This document shows positions 8,336 through 16,186 of a stretch of 27,389 nucleotides of DNA, in pieces (position 1 is the stretch's first letter; the number at the start of each line of letters is the position of its first letter). Location: contig DATIXD010000318.1 of the NCBI GenBank assembly GCA_035518875.1, positions 1 through 27,389 on the forward strand. Reading direction: 5' to 3'. Source of the stretch: DATIXD01 sp035518875. GTDB taxonomy: Bacteria > Pseudomonadota > Gammaproteobacteria > Methylococcales > Methylococcaceae. The notes under the pieces were generated by a model. The model saw nothing but the letters and a program-made list of their open reading frames with translations. It did no database searches and had not been told where the DNA came from. The position numbers and the translations under genes were made by a program.

Positions 8336-8938
8336 ATGAGTACATTTGCGCATATTTTGAGAACGAACCTCAACCACTTTCTGTTCGGGGTTCTGGCCAT
8401 AATACCCCTCTACATCGTGGTTCAGATCTTCGTCTGGCTCGTCAACTTCGTGCTGAGTACCGTGTTCAACCTTCAGCAACGGACAGGGTATTATTCGATC
8501 ACGATCGGCGTGTTCGTTGGCGTTTACGCGTTGTTGGCGTACATCGGTTACGAAATCGCCAAACACCGGCGCTCGCTGATCCTGTCCGTCTTCGATTTGG
8601 TCATCGGCCGGGTGCCGTTCTTCAATACCGTCTACCGGGTGACCACGAAGGTCATCGACATGTTCCGCGGTCGGGGCGATCATCCCGCCCGGGAAGTGGT
8701 GTATGTGGAATACCCCAAGGACGGTGTGTGGGTGCCCGCTTACGTGACCAACCGGGAGGGCGACCGCTATGTGCTCTATATCCCCACTTCGCCGAATCCC
8801 ACCAACGGCTTCACCGTGATCGTCCATCAGTCCAAGGTGGTCAAGTCGGAACTGGATTTCGAGGACGTGACCAGCTTCGTGGTCAGCGTCGGCTCGGATT
8901 ATCCCAAATCCCATGAAGCCTCGGGGCTGCCCCGCTGA
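8336..8938 (+). CDS. DUF502 family membrane protein
   Basis: The 200-residue protein has two N-terminal transmembrane segments (about 13-38 and 52-74) followed by a soluble domain with the DUF502 hallmarks: GRVPFFNTVYRVTTKVID near 91-108, VVYVEYPKDGVWVPAYVT near 120-137 and YIPTSPNPTNGFTVIV near 148-163. DUF502 proteins are widespread in bacteria and related to the plant LCV-like membrane proteins; their role is unknown. GGAGG lies 8 bases before the ATG. The gene converges on the carbonic anhydrase gene with a 36-base gap. Confidence 0.93.
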   Translation: MSTFAHILRTNLNHFLFGVLAIIPLYIVVQIFVWLVNFVLSTVFNLQQRTGYYSITIGVFVGVYALLAYIGYEIAKHRRSLILSVFDLVIGRVPFFNTVYRVTTKVIDMFRGRGDHPAREVVYVEYPKDGVWVPAYVTNREGDRYVLYIPTSPNPTNGFTVIVHQSKVVKSELDFEDVTSFVVSVGSDYPKSHEASGLPR

Positions 8939-8974
8939 CGAGGCGAACAACCGTCCGCGCCATGAAGTGCGACG

Positions 8975-9622
8975 CTAGCCGGCGGGCGGATCGGCGTACT
9001 GATAGATCGGGCTGATCAGGCTTCCGGGCGGCAGGGTGATGAGTTGCTTGATGATGCCGTCGTTGAGCGCATAAACCCAGCCGTGCAGGACGGGACGTTG
9101 TTCCAGTTTCCAGGCGTGCTGGATGATCGAAGTGTGGGACAGGCGTTGAACCTGCTCGATGATATTGAGCTCCACCAGCCGGTTGGCCTGCTGTTCGTGG
9201 GTGTCGAGGGACTCGATTTCGGACTGGTGCAGGCGGTAAACGTCCTTGATGTGCATCAGCCACTTGTTGACCAGCGGCAGGTCGGAGCGCTGCTTGCCCA
9301 GCGCCGCCTTGATGCCGCCGCAGTTGTAATGGCCGCAGACGATCACATGCTTGACCTTGAGCACGTCGACCGCGTACTGCAAGACGCTCAGGCTGTTGAA
9401 GTCGGTGGTGATGACCTGGTTGGCGATGTTGCGGTGCACGAAGATCTCGCCGGGCTCCGCATTGACGATGATCTCCGCCGGCACCCGGCTGTCCGCACAG
9501 CCGATCCAAAGGAATTCAGGGGTCTGGTCTTTGGCGAGCCGTTCGAAATACTCCGGCTCCCTGATGATTTTCTCTTCGGCCCAAGCCTTGTTTTCCAGCA
9601 ACAGCTTTTCAAAGGGTTTCAT
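8975..9622 (-). CDS. can: Beta-carbonic anhydrase
   Basis: Carbonic anhydrase interconverts CO2 and bicarbonate, feeding bicarbonate to carboxylases and to inorganic carbon uptake. The 215-residue product carries the beta-class zinc site at exactly the positions of E. coli Can: C42 and D44 with R46 in IGCADSRVPAE, and H98 and C101 in CGHYNCGG. HRNIANQV near 63-70 is also typical. An AAGGAGA ribosome site precedes the ATG. It lies 24 bases downstream of the antiporter gene on the same strand, so the two probably form an operon linking proton/cation exchange to bicarbonate chemistry. It overlaps no other gene. Confidence 0.96.
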   Translation of the reverse strand: MKPFEKLLLENKAWAEEKIIREPEYFERLAKDQTPEFLWIGCADSRVPAEIIVNAEPGEIFVHRNIANQVITTDFNSLSVLQYAVDVLKVKHVIVCGHYNCGGIKAALGKQRSDLPLVNKWLMHIKDVYRLHQSEIESLDTHEQQANRLVELNIIEQVQRLSHTSIIQHAWKLEQRPVLHGWVYALNDGIIKQLITLPPGSLISPIYQYADPPAG

Positions 9623-9646
9623 GACATTCTCCTTGGAATTGAAATT

Positions 9647-10861
9647 TCAAAGAATCGCTAACGGAATGCGCCGGTAGAGGCTCCTCAGCAGGATCGGCGC
9701 CAGTAGGGTGGTCAGGGCGATGACGATGATCAGCGCCGCATAGAGTTCATTGTTTAGAATTGCGGAAACTCGCCCCAGTTCCGCGAAAATCAGACCCACC
9801 TCGCCGCGCGGAATCATGGCGATGCCGATGGCAAAGCGCGCCGGCCAAGGGCCACGCAACAGCAAGGCGCCCAGCAGCTTGCCGAGTACGGCGATTACGA
9901 ACAGGCTCAGCGAGAACGACCAGATGAACGGCGACGTCCAGTCTATCACCCGCAGGTTGAGCGACAGGCCGACCATCACGAAAAAAATCGGCACGAACAA
10001 CTGAATGATGGGGCGCATCTGGTTCTCGATGCGTCCGGCGAAATCGGGGTCGGTGCGCAACGCCAGACCGAACGGCATAAAAAACCGCCGCGACAGGGCG
10101 AGGCCGGCCGCGAAGCCTCCCAGCAGCTCCGGCGCGCCCATAGCATGCGCCAGCCAGGCGAAAAACAGCACCAGCGAGACGATGGTGGTCGGAATCAGCC
10201 CGTCGGTCTGGCTGACACGGTCGAATTTTCTGATGATCAGGGAAATGAGCTTGGCGAACACGGGCGCCAGCAGAAAGAATACGGCGATGAATGACATGAC
10301 GCGCCCGGCGTTGCCGAGGTTCACCTCGCCGGCCTGCGAAAATTCATACAGCATCGCCAGCAGTATCACCCCCAGGACGTCGTCGATCACCGCCGCCCCC
10401 AGCACCACATGGGCTTCCGGGCTATTTTGGCGCTGCAGGTCGGTGAGCACGCGGATGGTGATGCCGATGCTGGTCGCGGTCAGGGCGCCGCCGATGAACA
10501 GCGATTCCAGCAGACTCAATTGGAATAGGTTCCGGCTGAGCAGGAAGCCGAAAACGAACGGCAAGATGAACCCGCTGACTGCGACGAACAGGGATTGAAA
10601 TCCGGTTTTCACGAGCTGGCGGATATCGGTTTCCAAACCGACCTCGAACAACAGCAGAATAATCCCGATCTCCGCCAGCAGCTTGATGACCTGATCCGCT
10701 TCCAGCCACCCCAAAAGACTCGGGCCGAGCAACACGCCGGCCAGCAACTCGCCAACCACCGGCGGGCTTTTAAGACGCGCGAAGACCTCCGCGAACAGGC
10801 GCGAAGTCAGCAGGATGACCATCAGGTAGAAAAAGAACTGGTGGACTGCGGGCGTCTCCAT
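9647..10861 (-). CDS. CPA2-family cation/proton antiporter (Kef-type, membrane domain only)
   Basis: The product is 404 residues, almost entirely hydrophobic, with about 12 predicted transmembrane segments. It belongs to the monovalent cation:proton antiporter-2 family: PPVVGELLAGVLLGPSLLG near 33-51, GIILLLFEVGLETD near 66-79, GALTATSIGITIRVL near 125-139 and the ion-binding pair AAVIDDVLG with D160/D161. IPRGEVGLIFAELG lies near 348-361. It stops after the transport domain and has no C-terminal RCK/TrkA domain, so regulation must come from elsewhere. The ATG has AAGGA 9 bases upstream. Whether it moves Na+ or K+ cannot be told from sequence alone. The carbonic anhydrase gene follows after 24 bases. 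Confidence 0.92.
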   Translation of the reverse strand: METPAVHQFFFYLMVILLTSRLFAEVFARLKSPPVVGELLAGVLLGPSLLGWLEADQVIKLLAEIGIILLLFEVGLETDIRQLVKTGFQSLFVAVSGFILPFVFGFLLSRNLFQLSLLESLFIGGALTATSIGITIRVLTDLQRQNSPEAHVVLGAAVIDDVLGVILLAMLYEFSQAGEVNLGNAGRVMSFIAVFFLLAPVFAKLISLIIRKFDRVSQTDGLIPTTIVSLVLFFAWLAHAMGAPELLGGFAAGLALSRRFFMPFGLALRTDPDFAGRIENQMRPIIQLFVPIFFVMVGLSLNLRVIDWTSPFIWSFSLSLFVIAVLGKLLGALLLRGPWPARFAIGIAMIPRGEVGLIFAELGRVSAILNNELYAALIIVIALTTLLAPILLRSLYRRIPLAIL

Positions 10862-11108
10862 GCGGCGAATCCTTTGGGTGGACGAAACGGTTAATTCGGA
10901 GCCGTTTTCAGATTAGATGAATGAATGCGGGGCACGTTGCGCTGTCGATGCTCAAGGAAGCACCGGAGATGCGGGACGTGATCCTTTTCGCCTACACGGT
11001 CATGTCTCGCATCATGACTGAGCATGATGGTATCTGCATTTTGCGGAATATGTTCGTGACAGGATGTTCGTTTGTTTATTTCGCTACCAGTCGGCATACT
11101 GAGAAAAT
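10862..11108. other. Spacer upstream of the antiporter gene
   Basis: No credible gene is seen. A perfect 7-bp inverted repeat (CATCATG at 11010-11016, CATGATG at 11023-11029, 6-base loop) could form a small hairpin; it has no T-tract and its role is unknown. Confidence 0.4.
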
Positions 11109-11142
11109 GCGTCATTCTGGCATGGGTTGCCGGAATCCAGAC
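11109..11142. repeat. Dispersed palindromic extragenic repeat (REP/MITE-like)
   Basis: The segment reads like the common proteobacterial extragenic repeat with core GTCATTC-yGGCA-...-TGCCGGAATCCAG. The palindromic core is TTCTGGCA (11115-11122), a TGGGT loop, and TGCCGGAA (11128-11135), with one G-T pair. Only one copy is seen in the window, so its repeat status is inferred from resemblance. Confidence 0.5.
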
Positions 11143-11228
11143 TCTGTGCATGGGATCAAGTCAACGTCGCTGTCGGCTAGGTACCGGCATTTCCCACCCG
11201 CAAGACGAACGAACTTCACGCGAGCAAC

Positions 11229-11474
11229 TTACAAGGGGTTTGCCGATACCTTGACGGTCGCGTTGCCGTCTTTGTCGAGTGTGAGCGATTCGACATGCGC
11301 CACCACCTCAACGGCAACGAAGGGCTTTGTAAGGATTGAGTTGCAGCCGCCACTGGCAGGCGGAACAGGCCGCGCCCAGTCCGCCTGCGTAGCGCTTTTA
11401 CCGCTATGTCGTCGAGTAATTCCGGCACGGTCTTCCGCTGAGCGTTCGCGCCCAAAAAAGGCGTTTTGCATGCG
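11229..11474 (-). pseudogene. Decayed 3' end of a paralogue of the large glycosidase-like gene
   Basis: Read on the minus strand, 11229-11330 encodes VEVVAHVESLTLDKDGNATVKVSANP, which aligns with the C-terminus of the large protein (VDVVGHVEPLTVDREGNAIARISASP), and the DNA is similar too. About 40 bases upstream the match continues only in another frame: QWRLQLNPYK against GWRLQRDPSK, so a frameshift separates them. A weaker match (MQNAFFG against IQAAYFG) lies near 11451-11471. The frame ends at a stop shortly after the matching region, before the last 14 residues of the intact protein. This looks like a remnant of a duplicated gene; the rest is gone. The strong part is 11229-11365; the upper limit is approximate. 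Confidence 0.7.
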
Positions 11475-11560
11475 GTAATGGGGTCAGTTGATCGACTTTT
11501 CCCTTTGTTCAACTTTCCGTGGTCCGCTCTCACTCCGCCAACTGCTTGCCGCAAGGCTTT

Positions 11561-12028
11561 TCAGCTCTGCGGGGGAATGCGTAATACTTGGCCAGGGTAG
11601 ATCTTGTCCGGATGTTTCAGCATAGGTTTGTTCGCCTCAAAAATGACCATGTATGCGTTGGCATTCCCGTAACATTTCTTGGCGATCATCGACAGGGTAT
11701 CGCCTCGCTCCACGGTGTGAAATTGGCTTTCGCCACCCGCCTGACCCGCCAAAACCAAATTGTCTTCCACCTCGCCGATGCCCTCCACGTTGCCGCAAGC
11801 GAGGATCACCTTTTCGCGCGCTGCCTGATCGGGTACCTTGCCGGATACCCGAGCTTTCTGCGCGGCCTTGTCAACTTGGACCATTAGTTCGGTCACCGGT
11901 AATTGCAGAGATTGGATATACGTCGTGATTGCGGCGCTGGCGGAGCGGTTAGCGGACGCCTCGTCGGCGCCCGTGTCATGGCCGAACAGCTTTTCGCCGG
12001 CTTCCCGAATGAAACTGAATAAGCTCAT
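11561..12028 (-). CDS. BON-LysM protein, Kbp (YgaU)-like
   Basis: The product is 155 residues: a BON domain (about 33-95) followed by a LysM domain (about 103-152, with HTVERGDTLSMIAKKCYG and the ending YPGQVLRIP). The arrangement and the opening MSLFSFIREAGEKLF match E. coli Kbp, a potassium-binding protein of the cytoplasm that senses raised K+. There is no signal peptide, which also fits Kbp rather than an envelope LysM protein. I chose the ATG at 12028 because GGAGG lies 5 bases upstream; an in-frame start at 12046 would add 6 residues. A K+ role next to a cation antiporter gene is suggestive but the genes are 700 bases apart and separated by a pseudogene. Confidence 0.9.
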   Translation of the reverse strand: MSLFSFIREAGEKLFGHDTGADEASANRSASAAITTYIQSLQLPVTELMVQVDKAAQKARVSGKVPDQAAREKVILACGNVEGIGEVEDNLVLAGQAGGESQFHTVERGDTLSMIAKKCYGNANAYMVIFEANKPMLKHPDKIYPGQVLRIPPQS

Positions 12029-12179
12029 AAGTCCTCCCAATGCCAATCGGAATATTGAATACAGCTGGAGTGCGCACCTTAACTGTTACCCTCATTTCCT
12101 GCAAGCGCATCCATCGGGGAACTGCTATCGCGTAGCACCCTCCTGCTTTTTGCTGTAATGATGAGACAAAAATCCCGGT

Positions 12180-15100
12180 TTAATTCCGCGTCAGCCGCTC
12201 ATAGTCGGCCTTGCTTAGGATATAAATCGGGCTCGCAGATATTCTGGCGATCGCGTTGCCCTCCCTGTCGACGGTTAGCGGTTCGACATGCCCTACCACA
12301 TCCACCATAACCCAAGATTTTGAAGGATCGCGTTGTAGCCGCCAGCCGCTGATCGCTTCATCCGCTCGCCAGATCATGAAGGTCTCGCCGAAATAGGCCG
12401 CCTGGATATTGTTATCCTGGGTATTGACGGACTTGTAGGGCAGGCCGTCGATCAGCGCTCCGGCGGTATACAAGGCCGCTTCGCCGGGCTTGTGGCCCAT
12501 GGCGTAGTCCCAGAGCCGTCCGTAGCCCGAGTCGTACTCGTGGCCGAGGCAGAAGGCAATTCCCAGATAATCGGCACGGCTGTTGGCCCAGGCGATCATT
12601 TTCGCGGCCTGTTCGGCCTGCCAGCGGCGGCCTGTGTACCCATGGGCCGCCTTGGCACCGGTCTCACCAAGCCAGAAGGGCAGGGTGTTTTTCCGCCCGA
12701 GGCTGGCATAAGCAGCCAGCACGCCGCGCTCGTCTTCGCTGTCGCTATTGCCGATCGGCCCGCCGAAGCGAGGTGGATTTTTGGGATAGGCGTGGATATC
12801 CCAGGCATCCTGGTATCGGTCCAGGCCGAGTTTCAGCACTTCCGTGAACCATTTCCCTGCGCCCAGTCCGCCTGCATAGTCGGAGTTGTTCCCCATGTCG
12901 CCCGGACGTACCAGGCTGCCGCCCACGTAGTGGCCGTCGCTTCGAGCCTTATGCACCTGCTCGTGCTCCTGCTCGGCCCGCTGCACCCAGTGGGCGGGAT
13001 CGCGCAGCTTTTGCCATTCCGCTTCCCGGCGAATGTCGATCTCGTTGTTCGCCTTGAAAAAGCGGGTGTAGGGCGCGACGGCATCCATGAATTTCTGCCC
13101 GTCTTCCGGTTTGTCGTTGAGCCAGTGGCTGTCTCCCGCCGTGTCGCCGAACAGGATAATCCCGCGTTTTCTCGCGAGTTCCCATTTTGGACGATATTGC
13201 GGTTCGAATCCGGGATAGGACCCGTAACTCTTATAGATGCCCATCTGTTCCAGCCAGTCGAAGTATCCGCCTTCGTGCCGGAAGCCTTTGTCGCCGTCGG
13301 TCAAGGCGTAGTAGTCATTGTTCCAGAGCTTCTTCTTATCCAGCCGTTCCTTCTGGGCGACGACGCCCCGTACCACCGTGAACCCGTCGGCCGGATAGGC
13401 CATGATCAGTTTGCCTTCGGGCGTGTGCAAGGCGGGATAGACGGCGTAATAGCGGGCCTCCGGCGCCTTGCCGAAATCGGCGACCACTTCCCCGGGGAAC
13501 AGGCCCGGTATCTCGCGCACGCCGATCTCCTTGCCGCTGTAGTCGACCAAGCGCAGTCTCAGCTTGGCCCGGAACCTGGGCAGCGGAGCCGATAAAGCGG
13601 GCTCCTCCAGGATCGGGTGCCAGCGGATGTCGGCCCGGAGTTTGAGCGGGTCGCCCGGGTGGGGCAGATTGGCCGGGGAATCGACATAAACTAGGGGCCG
13701 TAGTTTCGCCGCCACCCCGTTGAGGGCGAGGTCGGCGGTGGGGTCGGTCAGCTGGGTCCTGATCGAATCCAGGGGATGGCCGGCCTCATCGGTGAAGCGG
13801 GCGGCGAAGAAAAAGCTCTGGCCCTGATCGTGCTGCATCACAAGCTTGACGAGCAGGCTGTGCCAACCCGGCGCAAGATCCAGGCTCGCGACCTGCGGCG
13901 CTTCGGCTCGCTCGGCTATGGCGGTCACCGCCAGACCTTCGGTGGTCAGACCCTTCAACGCGGTCTTGGCTTGATCGCCCGGAGAGGGGAATTCGGCCGG
14001 TGGGTTCGGGTCACTGACAAATCCGAGGGGCTGCCCATCCATCCAGCCGGCAGTCCTGATCCCGAATTGGCGCACATGCAGGAATGCGCGCGTGGGTTGA
14101 TCCGCGCGAATATAGAGCTGGGCATAGCCGGTCCCACCCGACCAACCATACGAATGAGTCGTGGCGGCCTCGATGACCGCGACACCGTTTGCCGTGGTGG
14201 GCGCCTTCTGCCACGTGCGCATTTCTCCCCCCATCATTTGGGTGCTGAGGTAGGACTGATCGGGATTGGGGCGCAATACCGTTTCGGTATCCAGGCCGTA
14301 GATCGAGACACCCGCGACCCCGTCCTGTAGACCGCCGACCAGCCAGGCGTCCGGGACGCCTTTCCGCAGCGGTTTCGGCACATCCGCGTTCTTTGACGTG
14401 AGGGCAGGCATTACCCCGGCTTTTCCGGGATCGGCGAGAAACCGGGCGACCTCGGTTTCGCTCTTGGGCCTGACCAAGGTGCCGAGGACTCCGTAGTGGT
14501 CGTCGGTAATCACCGCGGCAGGCAGCATGGGCAGGTTCAGCCCGCGGGCCAAAGCCTGCGCATCCGGGCCGATCAGATACCTCACCTGGAGCTTTTCGTA
14601 CCAAGGGCGCACCGCATCGGCGGCCAGGCCCCGAAACAGGGTTTCACCCTTCTCGCCCTTGCCGTCCAGGACATAGAGCTGTTTGTCAGCGCTCGGGATC
14701 GTCTTGGTCAGCGCCAGGAAGCGGTTTCTGACTTGGGCCTGCGACGGGCTCATCCAATCGCCGAGCGGTGTTTCCAGCTTGAGGAGGAACGCATCAAATA
14801 CCTTGGCGCCGTCCGCTTTGCCGGCGTTTTCGATCTGCAACATCGTATCGCCCGGCAGCACCGCGACGGTGGATTCGCCTTTGAGCCACTGATATTCCCA
14901 GGGCGAGGTGTTGGTGAACACGAAAGTGCCGCGGGTCGCCAAATTTTTGGGATCGGCCCCTGCCTTGATCGTGAAGGTCTGGGCGACCTGCGAGACTTCG
15001 CCCCCGCTCTTGTAACGGGCGAAAAAGCTGTAAAGGCCGGGCGGAATGGCTGGCTTCAAGTCGAACTGAAAGGTCGCGCCCCAGGCCCCGAAGCCCTTGT

Positions 15101-15866
15101 GGAACACTTGAACCTCGTCCTTTTCGGTCAAAAGGGAATCCGCCCCTTGTTGCGCCGTGGGCGTCCCGAGGCGGACTTGAACGGCTGTGTTCTTCTCGGA
15201 AGACGCCCGGACAGGCGTCTTGCCCAAATCGAGAAGCACCAGTGGCCTGTCCGTCGTGCCCGCCGCAGGAAGCGCTGGCGGCGGTGGGGGCGGGCCGAGC
15301 AGAAAGGCGTCGAAAATCTTCGCATCGTGACCGGCGCCGCTATTGCGCACTTCGATGACCGCGTCATCGGCCTTGAGCGTCACGGGCGGTTCGGCCGCAA
15401 TCCAGGCGTATTCCCAGCCCTTGGGTTTCAGCTGGAAGGCGGCGCGTTGTTCCAGCCTCGATATATCCGGGCCGGCCCATATCTCGAAGGTCTGCACGCA
15501 GACATCGGGCTCCCCGCCTTGTCGCCAGCGCGCCCAAAACGTGTACGGGATGGCGGCAAGCCCCGGCTTCACCCTAAATCGGAATGCCACGTTCCATGCG
15601 CCGAAACCCGGGTGAAGCGAGGTGACTTCATCCTTGTCGGTTCGGATCGAGGTGTCCCCTCGACTTGCGGCGATTTCTCCCGCAAAGACACGAGTGGTCG
15701 CGTCCTTCGCCGCAACGGACGGCGATTCGCCGCCTAACTCGAGCAGAAGAGAAGGTTGCTCGGCGCTGCCTCGTACCGGCAGTCCGGCGAGTTCGGCGGC
15801 GCTTGCAGCGGCCATCCAGACGATCGTAACGACTGCGATCCAGCTACCCGATATCTGCTTCGCCAT
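12180..15866 (-). CDS. Large secreted protein: two N-terminal repeats and a putative clan GH-A-like glycosidase domain
   Basis: The 1228-residue product has a signal peptide (residues 1-24, SAA before E25), so it is exported. Residues about 38-191 and 208-363 are two copies of one domain, each opening with a LLxLG strand and containing TxKDEVxxxHxGFGAW and ending AKxFDAFLL; a proline run joins them. A middle region (about 370-830) looks beta-rich. From about 840 to 1150 the sequence reads like a TIM-barrel glycosidase: KANNEID (E942) fits the acid/base 'NE' of clan GH-A, WDIHAYP lies between, and FWLGETG (E1068) fits the nucleophile, 126 residues apart. A beta-rich tail follows. I do not recognise a named family; the substrate is unknown. 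GGGGGAG lies upstream of the ATG at 15866; a GTG at 15893 would add 9 residues. Confidence 0.75.
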   Translation of the reverse strand: MAKQISGSWIAVVTIVWMAAASAAELAGLPVRGSAEQPSLLLELGGESPSVAAKDATTRVFAGEIAASRGDTSIRTDKDEVTSLHPGFGAWNVAFRFRVKPGLAAIPYTFWARWRQGGEPDVCVQTFEIWAGPDISRLEQRAAFQLKPKGWEYAWIAAEPPVTLKADDAVIEVRNSGAGHDAKIFDAFLLGPPPPPPALPAAGTTDRPLVLLDLGKTPVRASSEKNTAVQVRLGTPTAQQGADSLLTEKDEVQVFHKGFGAWGATFQFDLKPAIPPGLYSFFARYKSGGEVSQVAQTFTIKAGADPKNLATRGTFVFTNTSPWEYQWLKGESTVAVLPGDTMLQIENAGKADGAKVFDAFLLKLETPLGDWMSPSQAQVRNRFLALTKTIPSADKQLYVLDGKGEKGETLFRGLAADAVRPWYEKLQVRYLIGPDAQALARGLNLPMLPAAVITDDHYGVLGTLVRPKSETEVARFLADPGKAGVMPALTSKNADVPKPLRKGVPDAWLVGGLQDGVAGVSIYGLDTETVLRPNPDQSYLSTQMMGGEMRTWQKAPTTANGVAVIEAATTHSYGWSGGTGYAQLYIRADQPTRAFLHVRQFGIRTAGWMDGQPLGFVSDPNPPAEFPSPGDQAKTALKGLTTEGLAVTAIAERAEAPQVASLDLAPGWHSLLVKLVMQHDQGQSFFFAARFTDEAGHPLDSIRTQLTDPTADLALNGVAAKLRPLVYVDSPANLPHPGDPLKLRADIRWHPILEEPALSAPLPRFRAKLRLRLVDYSGKEIGVREIPGLFPGEVVADFGKAPEARYYAVYPALHTPEGKLIMAYPADGFTVVRGVVAQKERLDKKKLWNNDYYALTDGDKGFRHEGGYFDWLEQMGIYKSYGSYPGFEPQYRPKWELARKRGIILFGDTAGDSHWLNDKPEDGQKFMDAVAPYTRFFKANNEIDIRREAEWQKLRDPAHWVQRAEQEHEQVHKARSDGHYVGGSLVRPGDMGNNSDYAGGLGAGKWFTEVLKLGLDRYQDAWDIHAYPKNPPRFGGPIGNSDSEDERGVLAAYASLGRKNTLPFWLGETGAKAAHGYTGRRWQAEQAAKMIAWANSRADYLGIAFCLGHEYDSGYGRLWDYAMGHKPGEAALYTAGALIDGLPYKSVNTQDNNIQAAYFGETFMIWRADEAISGWRLQRDPSKSWVMVDVVGHVEPLTVDREGNAIARISASPIYILSKADYERLTRN

Positions 15867-16186
15867 GCGATTTATGCTCCCCCGATACGCCACTTAGATC
15901 AGCTTCGTCGACTGCCCCGAAATCTGCGTGCCCTTGCCTTCGGGGTTCCGGCCGATTATATCGATTTTGCATGGCCGGCCCGCTCGAGGGTCCTAAGCCA
16001 TTGGAAAGCATCGGACATTCCGAAGGGATGTTTTTTTGATAACATGGCCGAACGCCCTGCCCGATTTTCATTTTGCCGAACCATCGAACATACCCCGATT
16101 TATTGCTTTCTGGCGATCGGCCCTTGATTAAAGTCTCATCATCCCGGTTGGGCCAATCGATCCGCGTCGACGAGGGCTCAAGACGG
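15867..16186. other. Divergent intergenic region between the large protein and the kinase
   Basis: About 320 bases separate two divergently transcribed genes and should contain both promoters, but I could not assign clear -35/-10 pairs. The one clear structure is a terminator-like hairpin at 16015-16037 (listed separately). An in-frame upstream start for the kinase at 16073 exists but the extra residues have no family support. Confidence 0.4.
16015..16037 (+). terminator. Terminator-like hairpin with T-tract upstream of the kinase gene
   Basis: ACATTCC (16015-16021), a GAA loop and GGGATGT (16025-16031) form a 7-bp stem with one G-T pair, followed directly by six more Ts. It points along the plus strand but no plus-strand gene precedes it, so it could end a small RNA made from 15900-16030 or act as a leader attenuator for the kinase. 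No promoter for such an RNA was identified. Confidence 0.5.

Noticed and set aside
10921..11478. Plus-strand ORF of 185 residues in the spacer
   Set aside because: It spans a palindromic repeat and the antisense of a pseudogene, with no domain or ribosome site.
11460..11510. GGGGTCAGTTGATCG as a possible transposon end or REP transposase mark
   Set aside because: No inverted partner, target-site duplication or transposase remnant could be found nearby.
14496..15737. 413-residue plus-strand ORF opposite the large secreted protein
   Set aside because: The minus-strand gene has a signal peptide, internal repeats and plausible catalytic motifs; the antisense ORF is arginine/glycine-rich with no domain.
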